From the NCBI GenBank assembly GCA_028753945.1, contig JAPNXP010000002.1, positions 8,742,001 through 8,806,000 on the forward strand: 64,000 nucleotides of DNA, in the 5' to 3' direction. The notes under the pieces are model-generated. The model saw nothing but the letters and a program-made list of their open reading frames with translations, made no database searches and was not told where the DNA came from. Positions 44,131-55,998 of this stretch are shown piece after piece. This DNA is from Hexactinellida sp. DTS-2022 (lineage: Eukaryota; Porifera; Hexactinellida). Each line of letters begins with the position of its first letter. The first letter of the stretch is position 1. A program made the position numbers and the translations under genes.

Positions 44131-44299
44131 CAGTAGAGCCTCTGAACAACGGACACTTTGGGACCGGAACCGTTGTCCGCTATTTAGAGGTTGCTATTCT
44201 ATTAGACATATGCTAAATAAATACATCCGTGCCACGAGGGTTGTCCGTTATTTAGAGGTTGTCCGCTATTTGGAGTGTCCGTTATGGGAGGCTCCACTG
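44131..44299. mobile_element. 169-bp pogo/Tigger-like MITE
   Basis: CAGTAGAGCCTCTGAACAAC at the left, GGGAGGCTCCACTG at the right, flanked by TA (44129-44130, 44300-44301). The body repeats TGTCCG(C/T)TATTTAGAGG. It directly follows the previous element and is absent from unit C. Confidence 0.85.
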
Positions 44300-46297
44300 T
44301 ATATTGGATTTGCAAGGTGTCTACCAGTTATTCATCGACCTAATCTTAACAACGCTCTCTAAATTCTGGTTCGTAAATAATCTGGACAGTCTATCGCAAG
44401 AATGATAGTTTGAAAAACGGTAACTCAAGTAAGCAACATTTTAGTTGTACAATGGAGCCAACATCTTAAATAAACTACGAAACTTAAATCCCAATAAGTG
44501 AAGCAACTGGAAGATTTGGCGTGGAATATGGGATAAGTAATGCAATTATAATTTAAATGCTCAAGATGTAATTACTTCCAAGCACGAATAGAGTAAGACT
44601 GGAGTAAAATAAATGATGGAATAAGTGTCGACTTACTATTTGCAGTTGGCTGTACTCCACCGCATTTGGTCGTCGTATACATTTAAGTCTAAAGAAAGAA
44701 TACGATGAACAATATGAAATTGAGTGTACTCCTCCTAATCGGTATAATAATTAATTTCAATGATATTTATATTAAGTTAGATCTACATACTTTAAATGTC
44801 TTGAAAGCTATAAGATTGACAGAATGGTAAATAGAAATCGATTAGAGGGTGGATACTGGAAAGAGGTTTACAAGGATTTATGGGGCGTCTGGGATGCTAC
44901 AATAATTTGTCATTCCAGTATTACAAACTTAAGTGACTTGCTATAAGAAGAACATAATTATAATTACCTAGCATCCGTTGCCTGAATAAGAGTGATGAAG
45001 AAATAAGAATGAAGAAGCGATAACATTCTATCACATGAAATGGTCTTCAGTGCTGAACATTGTTTACCAGCCTCAGAAGCGGATGCTCACCTTGAGGGTC
45101 TACAAAGTTAGAGTATATAACATTATTATGTTATAATCATATTCCTAACTGTACATTATGTGTTTAATATATATTTTATAACATTAATTTTTGTAATTTT
45201 TTGAATAATATGTATGTTTTATACATATTTTATCATCTCAGGTTCCAAATAAACTAGTTTTACCTCACCGAGTTGGGAGGGGCAGTCTGAAGGACAGTTA
45301 GGCAGTTTTAGTTACGGATAATACATGATAATACATTATACCCATTGATCAATACCGTTGGATTATACAACAATTGAACTTTTTCGACAGAGTTTATCAT
45401 TATTGTATACCAAGCGAATCGCAGATATTTAAATTCATTAATTTATACTTCCCTCAATAGGTTACTCTAGATTGAAAGTTGTATGATGTAAACAGGTGTT
45501 CATAAAAGCTAATCAGTAAGTGAAACCTCCATACATGTGACTATTATCCGGACTTTACCCGGACTCCGGGTTAAGTCCGGATAGTTCCGGAAAACTGCGG
45601 ATAGCTCTGGGCCTGCCGGAAATGTCCGGGTGGCGGGTGGTTTTACGCCTATGATACTTTGACAGAGACAATATGCTTACAAGGTTTCATTTTGGTGCGA
45701 AAATCTGGATTTCAATCTTCTTACTGGCGCTAAATTGAATCCATTTAGTTACACAAATTTTTTCAATTTAGGTCTGCAAAATTTAGGCGCTAAAAATTAG
45801 GCCGCTAGTTGGAACCTTTTGTAGAATCTTTGGTGTAACCAATAACTGATGATATTTCAATGAACGATAAATCTATATTCAGTTTACTATATTAAGAAAT
45901 ATTACTTTATTGTATTGCTGATTAGAAAAACACTTTTGAATATCTCCATCTTCCTAAATATATATGAATATAGTAATGTACTTAAGGTCAATTCAGATAG
46001 GTAATTCATATCATGGAATGTAAACTTACATATTTAGCTCCATTTTCAAATTGGAAAACAATCGCTAGTTCTCCAATCAATTCGTTGCTGGCGAATATCG
46101 AAATGACGTCACTTATCAATCTAGTGTAAAGGTCGGATATTTATTGTACCATGTATTCGTACTTATTTAAGGAACAGATCTAACTTACGTTACTGTAACT
46201 TTTGGCGGATTTGTATCTGCCAGAATAACAATAGTCGTGTCAGCTAAATATTGAAATTATAAATTACAACTTATAAATAAAACGTAGTATTGTTATA

Positions 46298-46456
46298 CAG
46301 TGGAGTTGCTTTATTAGCACTCCCCTATTAGCAATATATATTGCTTTATTAGCAACCGCTTTTCGGGTCCCAAGCGTGATAATACTGTTAATTTCATTCC
46401 CCTATTAGCAACCAGATTTAGTGGCAAACACGTATGCTATTAAGCGAACTCCACTG
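46298..46456. mobile_element. 159-bp pogo-like MITE in unit B
   Basis: CAGTGGAGTTGCTTTATTAGC at the left and GCGAACTCCACTG at the right, flanked by TA. The body repeats CCCCTATTAGCAA. The same element is at the same place in unit C, so it predates the duplication. Confidence 0.85.
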
Positions 46457-46799
46457 TATTTTCATTTAATTTTCTAAATTAAATTTACCTGGAAAAGAAT
46501 CTGTTGCATTCTCTATGCTATTTCCTTCAACTATTATATTTGTATTTCTATCAGCACTCACTTGAGTGATATTCACTACTAAATATAAAAATAAATAAAA
46601 TATTCCAACTAATATTATTAAACATTTTTCAGTCTAGTTACCTATGTATATCTAGGGAATGTTGAGCAGTAGAGTTATTCCTGTGTTGATACATTCGCTT
46701 TCAAAAACACTCTGTAATAACACTTCATTTTTCGTAGAATTGAAACCGATCCAGAAATGACACATATGCGATTTGACTATAGTAACTGTAACGTAAATA

Positions 46800-46860
46800 C
46801 AGTAGAAACTCGTTAATAGAATCATTAGGGGACCGTCAAATATGGTTCATATTATCCGGA
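46800..46860. mobile_element. single pogo-like end
   Basis: TA followed by CAGTAGAAACTCGTTAATAG. No matching right end is seen; it is truncated. Confidence 0.4.
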
Positions 46861-47710
46861 ATGATTTATGCCGTCATCACCTTACCATCGAATTGAAAGT
46901 TGATATCATCGTTAAAAAGTAATGACTCTATAGATGAAAGTATATACTAACTTGCTGTCAAGCCATATTGCTGAACTTTGGTGTGGACTGAGCAATTCAT
47001 TGACTTGCAGAAATTGAAATACTAATACATTTTAGTTCAAATTTACAAACAGTGCTATATTAAGGAAAGTACAAGGGGACGGGGTGGGAGTAGATTTCTC
47101 ATCGTCAGTGCATAGTTAATAACATTAAGCTAACCAAGAAGGTGCACTAGAAGCAATCGAAAACTGGATTCACCGTGGACATCTAGCCATAATTATATAA
47201 TTATATAATTATTAATAGAATAAGTGTAATACAAAGCCAAAATAGAACGCATGTGTTGTACGCTTGGGTAGCTTAATCCTCTCCATAAATAGATCCAACT
47301 CTCTAAGTGAACGATAATTGGCTTTGTGAGCTAAATCTTCTATGTGAAATGACCATAAGTAATGTACAAGACATATAATCTACAAAATAAGTTATATGTG
47401 GCCTCCTCCTCCCCTACAGCCACATTCCAGTCCTCTCCATTTATAAATGATCATACTGCACTGTTATGTTAACAGACCGCACTACGTAGGCTCCGGTTTG
47501 GTTGGTAGGGCCCTGGACATACCAATAATTTGTTGATTCTCTATTTAACCAATTGCAAATTGAAAATAATCACCCAAGACCCAAACAATCTACAAATCCA
47601 AATAAAAATGGGTATAAAAATCCACATCCGGAATCTACGCCCCCGTTATACAGACAGCACTACAATAATAATCCACCGTAATTTAGCCAATAAATTAGCT
47701 AGAAACTCAC

Positions 47711-47855
47711 CTGTATTGAATACCAATCCTTGTGTTTCGTCCCGGCCTGGACTCGTCAGTTGCGTTGCCGTTCCGCAATACACTTTAGATGGAGAAGTGT
47801 TGGTTGGAGTGTTACGTAATAATTCGCCACTGGGGATGTGCCGTTGCAGGTCGCG
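47711..47855 (-). other. candidate exon end conserved in three unit copies (B)
   Basis: Minus-strand counterpart of 24843-24989, with the same open frame and CAG-GTGAGT donor (47709-47710). The plus-strand frame 47530-47880 is also open and 96% identical to that of unit C, but it runs antisense to the donor, so the coding strand is not settled. Confidence 0.3.
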
Positions 47856-48516
47856 TTACCATTATCTGGGCTCACCATAATGGGGATTGCGTAGCCTGTA
47901 TAACCTCGAGCAGAGGTCCCCAACAAGGTTCGATGTACCTTGCCTTTGAGCGCTTTCGAATTGAATAAGTACTGGAGGAAATGTACTGTGAACTACAAAA
48001 CGTTCAAAAGGTAAATAGAAGAGCAAAGACATAGTAGCGAGAATGTTAAAAGTAGCTAGCATTCTGAAATTATAATCTATGGAAGGCATTGGAAGCTAAT
48101 TTTGAATCTCTCAAATAGATAGGCAATGAATCTCTAATTAGGCGAGGTCCTTTTAAGTACTAAATAATTGTTGTTGCCATTGATTAACTACGAGAACCAG
48201 ATTGCGTAAATCTGACAATAGATTCGAATACCTGTTGGTAAATTACTATACACTGTATACTTTACAGACATGCCATTTCAAAAAATACAATAAATTAAAC
48301 ACAAATAATCTTCATATAGTATATACGTACATAGCAAGGGCTACAGTGTATTTTGGGTCTGGCTCGGATAAGTTCGAGTTTTGAACAAAAATTAACACCT
48401 AAGACGTAATTGTAACATTTTCAAAATGTGGAAATCGACCCAATTAATCATAACTCACACGCTATAAGAGAAAGTAAATATAATATGCATATTTATTGTA
48501 TGAACATATCCCCCAC

Positions 48517-49547
48517 CATGCGCTGCGCCAGGATTTTCGAACTGGGGGGGCACAGGGGGGGCATCCAATTTTTCAGGGGGCATCATTTCCATCTATCAGA
48601 ATTTATCTTAAAACAATGGAGTTACCATGAACTTGTCATACTTTCAAACAATCCAGGGATATTGGACTACATAGAAATTCAAGTGACTTTTTTGAAATCA
48701 CTTACTATATATGTATGCATTGTATTACAAACATGGTTGCAAATCCAATCCAATCCAATCGAGCCATTTTTTGACAATCGGCAATCCAAATTTCGCCAAT
48801 TGATTATTCGGATAACAATCCAATCGAAATCGACAATCCAAAATATCATCGATTGTTTTTTCGATTTTCCGATTTTTTTGGATTGTTTTTTGGATTGTTT
48901 CAATTGTTTTTGTTTAGCGTTATACTTAGTGAAACACTATGTATACTATAGTTTATGGTCAAAAAGAAACATTCGATAAAAATCAATAAAAATTCTTCAA
49001 TTGCAATCCAATCGATAACAATGGAAGCAATCCAATCGACATTCCAATCGATGAAAAATGCAGCAATCAATCTACAATCCAATTGGTAAAATCGAAGCAA
49101 TCCAATTGACAATCCAATCGATGAAAAATGCAGCAATCCAATCGACAACACAATCGATAAAAATCGAAGCAATCCAATCGAAAATAAAATCGATGAAAAA
49201 TGCAGCATTCGGCAATCGATAATCTTCTCGATTGGAATGGATTGGCAACCCTGATTACAAATGATGTTATTTTGAAGAAAATATTATCACAAATACTGTT
49301 AATAAATTTTTATTAGCTACTTTTGGGTGCGGCGATGCTACTATACGAAATATACAATAATAATACTATGTATGTTTTTTGATGAAAATTGGGCAAGCGT
49401 AGCGAGCGAGCTAAAATTTTCAGACAATAGAGCCTCTAGAAATGTGTCCATGGGAATGAGCTTTGGGATTATCTTGGGCGAATTTGTCACATATAATTTT
49501 AACTTCAGAATACACTAAATCCTGCCCCCCCTCTGGCGCCGCGCTTG
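48517..49547. mobile_element. 1.03-kb hAT-like element, TSD TCCCCCAC
   Basis: CATGCGCTGCGCCAGG at the left and CTGGCGCCGCGCTTG at the right, with perfect TSD TCCCCCAC (48509-48516 and 49548-49555). It occupies the same octamer that holds a different MITE in copy A. It contains an AAGCGTAGCGAGCGAG motif (49395-49410) and a nested element at 48732. Confidence 0.88.
48732..49253. mobile_element. 522-bp nested element of AATCCAATCGA repeats, TSD ATTACAAA
   Basis: CATGGTTGCAAATCCAATCC at the left, GGATTGGCAACCCTG at the right, with perfect TSD ATTACAAA (48724-48731 and 49254-49261). The body is dominated by CAATCCAATCGA(T/C)AA motifs in direct array. Open frames across it are repeat artefacts. 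hAT-like. Confidence 0.9.
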
Positions 49548-51627
49548 TCCCCCACCCAAAATCACGAATATGCTTACTCATTGAAAAATGACATCACCAT
49601 GATAAAATGCACACAGAGTCATAATTATAATCGAGGTGTAGTTTATAGTATTTGAAACCGATTCCAGCCATTTTACAATAAATTTTCGGATAAATAGAAC
49701 CACAAATACTACAAGTGTTATAACGAGTCACTGCCCGGAATACAGTTTATAGATGTATCATAGAGTTCAAACATCACATATAGTAACATATAATCTTCTC
49801 CTATAGGATAAGTAAGTAAGAAGACAATCACAAGAATCCAAATGATTGAATACCTTCTATGAACACATAAGCTATGGTCAGATAGTGTGTTTCGCATACA
49901 AGGAACTAATATGAGTTCAAATATCATGCAAGAAGGGTGACTTACTTTAGTCAAATGTAGAGAGATAAGGAATTATCCCGTAATCACTTTTAACTTCTTG
50001 GAAGGAAAGTGTCTTGGATTTTCGTGTTGTTTTGTTTAATTTTCTCGGATAATGTGGATAAATCGAGTAAAAATTAGCTTTGATGTACAAATTATATATG
50101 CCGGGTGATGCGTGCGCAAGTTTAGGAGAAAGTTGGGGCCCTTACTCTTGTTAGTAGTTATGGCTGTTTTAGTTAGCAGAATCAATTTTCACAATTATAA
50201 ACTTTGGATTTTGCAATCACTATTATTTTAAAAATTCAAAACATATTTTTGCAACTAGCATGACTTTTCTATATTACACTTTCGTTAAAAACAATATAAT
50301 ACTCATTTGAGTAGACCGTGTTTCACGAAATTCGCAAAAGATAAACCATAATCCCCAAATTACTCTCAACGCTAATCCAATTCTAGACTGATAAACTTTA
50401 GGAGTTCTAAACAGCCTACCACTCGATAACCATCCAAATGATTTTTAATCGACATGCTTTTAATCAGCGTTAAACTAAGATATTATCAGCTTAACAAGAG
50501 TTCAAATTTGTTGTGTATATATTGGATTTGAAAGGTGTTTACCAGTTATTCATCGACTTAGTCTTAACAACGCTCTACAAGTACTGGTTCGTAAAATAAT
50601 CTCGGCAGTCTTTCACAAGAATAATAGTTTGAAAAACTGTAACTCAAGTAAGCAACATTTCAGTTGTAAAATGGAGACAACCTCTTAAATAACCTATGAA
50701 ACTTAAATCCCAATAAGTGTAGCTCTTGGAAGATTTGGCGTGGAATAAGGGATATGTAATTTTAATTTTAATTAAAATGCTCAAGATGTAATTACTACCA
50801 AGCACGAACAGAGTAAGACTAGAGTAAAATAAATGTTGAAATAAATGTCGACTTACTATTTGTTGTTGGCGTACTCCACCGCAATTGGTCGTCGTATACA
50901 TTTAAGTCAAAAGAAAGAATACGAAGAGCAATATGAAATTGAGTGTACTCCTAATCGGTAAATAATTGATTTCAATTATATTTATTTAAAGTTAGATCTA
51001 CATTCTTTAAATTTCTAGAATGCTATAAGATTGACAGTATGGTAAATAGAAATCGATTAGAGGGTGGATACTAGAAAGAGGTTTACAACGATTTAATGGG
51101 GCGTCTGGGACGCTCCAATAATTTTACATTCCAGTATTACAAACTTAAGTGACTTGCTAAAGGAGGAACATAATTAAAATTACCTACATTTCCCTGAATA
51201 AGAGTGAAGAAGAAATAAGAATGAAGAAGCGATGGCATTGTATTTCATGAAATGGTCTTCGGGCGGTTAACATTGTTGACCAGCTTCCTAAGCGGATGCT
51301 CACCTTGAGGGTCTACAAGGTTAGAGTTTATAACATTATTATGTAATAATCATTTTCCTAACTGAGTAACGTACAGTATATGTTGTATTTTTATTTTTTT
51401 ATTTTATTTTTGGTATATTTTTGACAAGATATATATGTTACATACATATTTTATGAACTTAGGGTCCAAATAAACTAGTTTTACCCTTCCGAGTTGGGAG
51501 GGGCAGTCTGAAGGACAGTTAGGCAGTTCTGCTATTTAGTTAGGGACTCTTGACTGATAATACATTATACCCTCTGATCAATGCCGTTGGGAAGTACAAC
51601 AATTGACTTTGTCGACAGAGTTTATCA

Positions 51628-52506
51628 TTAAGGTTCAGGTATACTCTAGAGCACTTCTACCAAATATATTTACCCGAATTAATCAAATTTTTTACAGCGG
51701 ATTACTTCATCTTCTAAATGGCAAAAATGCAATAATATTCGATCTAGGCAACTCAGTGAATTTTTTTTTTTTAAATCGTATTTTGCGGAACGGATAAGTA
51801 TATTCCTGTTAATTATTAAGAGTAGATTGTTGTTGCATTGCATGAAGAAACTTCTAAACTATCATATGAGTGCAAGAATTCTTTTAATCACTTATGAGTC
51901 AAATTTTTGATCAATAAATGTGGACATCACTTTTTTCATCATCAATAAATTAAATAAAAATAAAAAGAAAAGTTACAAATGAAATCGCTGCACTCATATG
52001 ATAGAACTAATTGAGAGCTGTCCAAAACCATTGAGATTTTGTTTCTAGGTAGTATATGAGTCATAATATGACTTCCGCAATGGCAATAATTGTGTTTGGA
52101 GATAGCGGGGTTTGAAAAAAAGTGTCCCCTATGGCAGTGGCTTAGGTGGAGGACACTAAAAAGTCTGTATCATTGAAAGTTTTCAATATTTTCCCATAGG
52201 ATTTGAAATTAAGATGCGATATATGCTGTTCTATCCAAAAATAAGATATAACCTAAATGTGGCAATGTCCCGAAATTATCAAGTTTCTATGGTATACTGC
52301 AACCGGCAACCAAAACCAAAACCCCAATATTTTTTTCAAAACTAGAAGTGAGTCAAACTGGTGAAATATTTGGGATTTTTCTTTGAAATTTCGTGAGAGT
52401 CCACATGGGTATCCTCACAATCAGAAAATGCAATAAAAACGAGATTTACCATAGTTTGGGATTTTATCGAAATTTTGGGATTTTGTAGAGGATACCTGAG
52501 CCTTAA
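51628..52506. mobile_element. TTAA element family B, copy 1
   Basis: 879 bp; TTAAGGTTCAGGTATACTCT at the left and GATACCTGAGCCTTAA at the right. Unit B has the empty TTAA-less site (TTATCATTATTGTATACC). Shares ACAGCGGATT and GCAATAATATTCG-like blocks with 60972-61678. Non-coding. Confidence 0.88.
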
Positions 52507-53096
52507 TGTATACCAAGAGGATCGCAGATTTGAAAATTCATTAATATATACTTTCCCTCAATAGGTAACTTGAAATAGAAAGTTGTATGTTGTAAACCGG
52601 TGTTCATAAAAGGTAATCAGAAAGTGGAAACTGGCAGATTCGATTAACGGTAACCCACCTCTATACATGTGTACTATTACCCGGACTTTTCACGGACTCC
52701 GGGTTAAGTCCGGATAGTTCCGGATAACTCTGGGCCATCCGGAATTGTCCGGGAGGCGAGTGATTTTACACCTATGATACTTTTGCAGAGACAATATGCT
52801 TACAAGGTTTCATTTGGTGCGAAAATCTAGATTTCATTCTTCCTACTGGCGCCAAATTGAATGCATTTAATTACACAAAATTGTCCATTTTGGTCTGCAA
52901 AATTTAGGCGCTAAAAATTAGGCCGCTATTTGGAAGTTGGAACCATTGTAGAACCTTTGGTGTAACCAATAACTGATGATATTTCAATGAACGATAAATC
53001 TATGTGCAGTTTACTATATTAGGAAATATTTACTTTATTGTTTTGTTGATTAGAAAAACACTTTGAATATCTCCATCTTCCTAAATATATGAATAT

Positions 53097-53621
53097 CTAT
53101 ATTATTAAATCTCGATTGTTGTGTGTGTGTGTGTGTGAGTTTGTTTGTTTGTTTGTCAGGATTGTATTAAAGTGATGGGGGAATAGAAACCGCATTTATA
53201 TATGAGATATAAACTAACTTTCAAATGTTATAATAGGTAAACAAGTATGCTGAACACGAATTTCGCATTTACAAATTTCTATTATGAATATATATTGTTG
53301 TTGTTTACACAAAATAGGTAAACAAATTAATTAAAATTCAAAATCAACCTAGAAGTTAGCTTTCAACGGATATTATAGGTAAACAATATGCTGAACACGA
53401 ATTTCGCATTTATATAATTCTAATATGAGTATTGTTGTGGTTGTTGTTGTTTATACAAATAGCCTGAAATGGGTAAACAAATTAATGAAAATTCAAAATC
53501 ATAATGTCCCTATCTACCATTTCCATGGTAGAAAATGTGAGGGGTAAGGCCGCATAGAGGCCGTTAACTTAAAGTGCGAAGCACCGATCTGTCGCAAAGC
53601 GACCGAGACCGAAGGGCTCGT
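53097..53621 (+). mobile_element. Pearl/HINE-like element, copy 2
   Basis: 525 bp. It starts CTATATTATTAAATCTCGAT, then (GT)n and (TTTG)n, TTAAAGTGATGGGG, two to three core repeats with AGGTAAACAA, and the 3' hairpin GTCGCAAAGCGAC before GAAGGGCTCG. Unit B gives the empty site. Flanks share TATATGAATAT (11 bp), which looks like a target duplication. Confidence 0.82.
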
Positions 53622-53824
53622 ATATGAATATAGTATAGTACTTAAAAGTCAATTCAGATAGATAATTCATATCATGGAATGTAAACTTACATATTTAGCT
53701 CCATTCTCAATTTGGAAAACAATCGCTAGTTCTACAATCAATTCGTTGCTGGCGAATATCGAAATGACGTCGTGTCACCTAATATTGAAATAATAACTTG
53801 GAACTTTAACGTACTATTGTTATA

Positions 53825-53983
53825 CAGTGGAGTTGCTTTATTAGCAACTCCCCCATTAGCAATAATATTCCTTTATTAGCAACCGCTTTTCGGGTCCCAA
53901 GCGTGATAATACTGTTAATTTCATTCCCCCATTAGCAACCAGATTTAGTGGCAAACACTTATGCTATCAAGCGAACTCCACTG
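53825..53983. mobile_element. 159-bp pogo-like MITE in unit C
   Basis: Ortholog within the array of 46298-46456, with the same ends and TA flanks. Confidence 0.85.
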
Positions 53984-55281
53984 TATTTTCATTTAAATTT
54001 CTATATTTATTTACCTGGAAAAGAATCTGTTGCAATCTCTATGCTATTTCCCTCAACTATTATAAATGTATTTCCATCAGCACTCACTTGCGTGATAATT
54101 ATATAACTATATAATCACATCTAGATACCAAATAAATAAAATATTACAACTAGTGTATTAAACATTTTTCAGTCTAGTTACCTATATCTAGGGAAATGTA
54201 GAGAAGTAGAGTTATTCCTATTGATACATTTACCTTCAAAAGAACACTCCGTAATATCACTTATTTTGTTTTGGAATTGAAACCTGTACAGAAATCAATT
54301 TTGTTCATGTAACCCGGAAATTCGTATTAACTGTAATCACTTGGATGCATTAGGATATCTAGGAGAATTAAACTGACATTTCGCCTTATCCGTGTTCACA
54401 ATAACGCGAGTCTACTGTCTATAAATGTGTTATTCACAATAATAATTTATGAAAAATTCATCACCTTACCATTGAATTGAAAGTAGATATCATCGTTAAA
54501 AAGAATTTACTCCAAAAGATGAAAGTATATATACAAGTTAACCTAACTTGATATGAGGCCATATTACTGAACTAAGGATTGGACTGAGCAATTCATTGAC
54601 TTGCAGAAATCAAAATACAAATATATTATAGTTCCAATTTTATAAACAGAACTATATTACGAAAAGTACAAGGGCTAGAGTCGATTTCCTTCCGTCAGCG
54701 CATAGTTAATACATTAAGTTAACATATAATGTGCACAAGAAGCAATCGAAAAACTGGATATGGATTCCCTTGGTAAATCTAGCTTTAATAGAATAAGTAT
54801 AATACAAAGCTAAGTTAGAACGCATGTGTTGTTTGCTTGGGTAGCTTAATCTTCTCCATATTTACATACAACTCTCTAAGTGAACGATAATTGGCTTCGT
54901 GAGCTAAATCTTCTATGTGAAATTCACATAAGTCATGTACAAGCATATAATCTAGAAACAAAATTAGTTATATGTGGCCTCCTCCTCCCCTACAGCCACA
55001 TTCCAGTCCTCTCCATTTATAAATGAACATACTGTTATGTTAACAGACCGCACTACGTAGGCTCCGGTTTGATTGGTAGGGCGCTGGATATACCAATAAT
55101 TTGTTGATTCTCTATTTAACCAATTGCAAATTGAAAATTGTCACCCAAGACCCAATCAATCTACAAATCCAAATAAAAATGGGTATAAAAATCCACATCC
55201 GGAATCTACGCCCCCGTTATACAGACAGCACTACAATAATAATCCACCGTAATTTAGCCAATAAATTAGCTAGAAACTCAC

Positions 55282-55426
55282 CTGTATTGAATTCCAATCC
55301 TTGTGTTTCGTCCCGGCCTGGACTCGTCAGTTGCGTTGCCGTTCCGCAATACACTTTAGATGGAGAAGTGTTGGTTGGAGTGTTACTTAATAATTCGCCA
55401 CTGGGGATGTGCCGTTGCAGGTCGCG
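55282..55426 (-). other. candidate exon end conserved in three unit copies (C)
   Basis: Third copy of the donor segment. The frame ending in TSPGRDETQG stays open; the alternative frame is stopped by a TAA here. Confidence 0.3.
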
Positions 55427-55838
55427 TTACCATTATCTGGGCTCACCATGATTGGGATTGCGTAGCCTGTATAACCTCGAGCAGAGGTCCCCAACAAGGT
55501 TAGATGTACCTTGCCTTTGAGCTCTTTCGAATTGAATAAGTACTGGAGGAAATGTACTGTGAACTACAAAACGTTCAAAAGGTTAATAGAAGAGCAAAGA
55601 CATAGTAGCGAGAATGTTAAAAGTAGCTAGCATTCTGAAATTATAATCTATGGAAGGCATTGGAAGCTAATTTTGAATCTCTTAAATAGATAGGCAATGA
55701 ATCTCTAAATAGGCGAGGTCCTTTTAAGAACTAAATAATTGTTGTTGCCATTGATTAACTTCGAGAACCAGATTGCGTAAATCTGACAATAGATTCGAAT
55801 ACCTGTTGGTAAATTACTATACACTGTATACTATACAG

Positions 55839-55998
55839 ACGGAGTAACGGAAGATTTAGTAACTGAGCACATCACTGTCCCACACCCAAAATCACGAATA
55901 TCCATTCTTATTGAAAAAATGACATCACTATGATAATGCACATAGTCTTTATTATAATCGAGGTGTAGTATATAGTATTTGAAACCGATTTCAGCCAA
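55839..55998 (+). repeat. hAT-like terminus fused to the start of a third unit
   Basis: 55839-55877 (GGAGTAACGG through GAGCACATCACTG) is the same terminus as at 29811. It abuts TCCCACAC (55878-55885), the third copy of the target octamer, followed by CCAAAATCACGAATATCC and onward homology to unit C up to about 55998. This shows that the array once continued. Confidence 0.75.

Larger units (their letters stand above)
42237..48516 (+). repeat. large tandem repeat unit B
   Basis: The same sequence as unit C, offset by about 6.2-7.6 kb, the offset changing with private insertions. Shared landmarks: the ATCTTCTCCTATAG block, CTCGATAACCAGCCAAATGA (43660 / 50424), CACCTTGAGGGTCTACAA, the GTCCGGA-rich block (45560 / 52690), a 159-bp pogo-like element (46298 / 53825) and the donor segment (47711 / 55282). 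Private to B: hAT 42245-43021, 43757-44126, 44131-44299 and 48517-49547 at its end. No intact gene lies in the unit. Confidence 0.85.
49548..55838 (+). repeat. large tandem repeat unit C
   Basis: Direct copy of unit B, starting at CCCAAAATCACGAATATG. Private insertions are the TTAA family B element (51628-52506) and a Pearl/HINE-like element (53097-53621). It has the empty sites for the B-private elements. It ends at CTATACAG, where ~39 bp of a hAT-like terminus is joined. Confidence 0.85.

Noticed and set aside
47530-47880. 116-codon frame conserved 96% in units B and C as a gene
   Set aside because: Conservation is explained by recent duplication; copy A and the splice donor point to the other strand, and no domain is seen. 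Left as undecided rather than called.
47862-48089. 75-codon minus-strand frame with a hydrophobic start, as a secreted protein
   Set aside because: Copies A and C have a TAA where unit B has TTA, so the open frame is private to B and not ancestral.
48428-48979. 183-codon open frame
   Set aside because: It spans the end of unit B, the edge of the CATGCGCTGCG element and part of the AATCCAATCG array, so it is a chimera of repeats.
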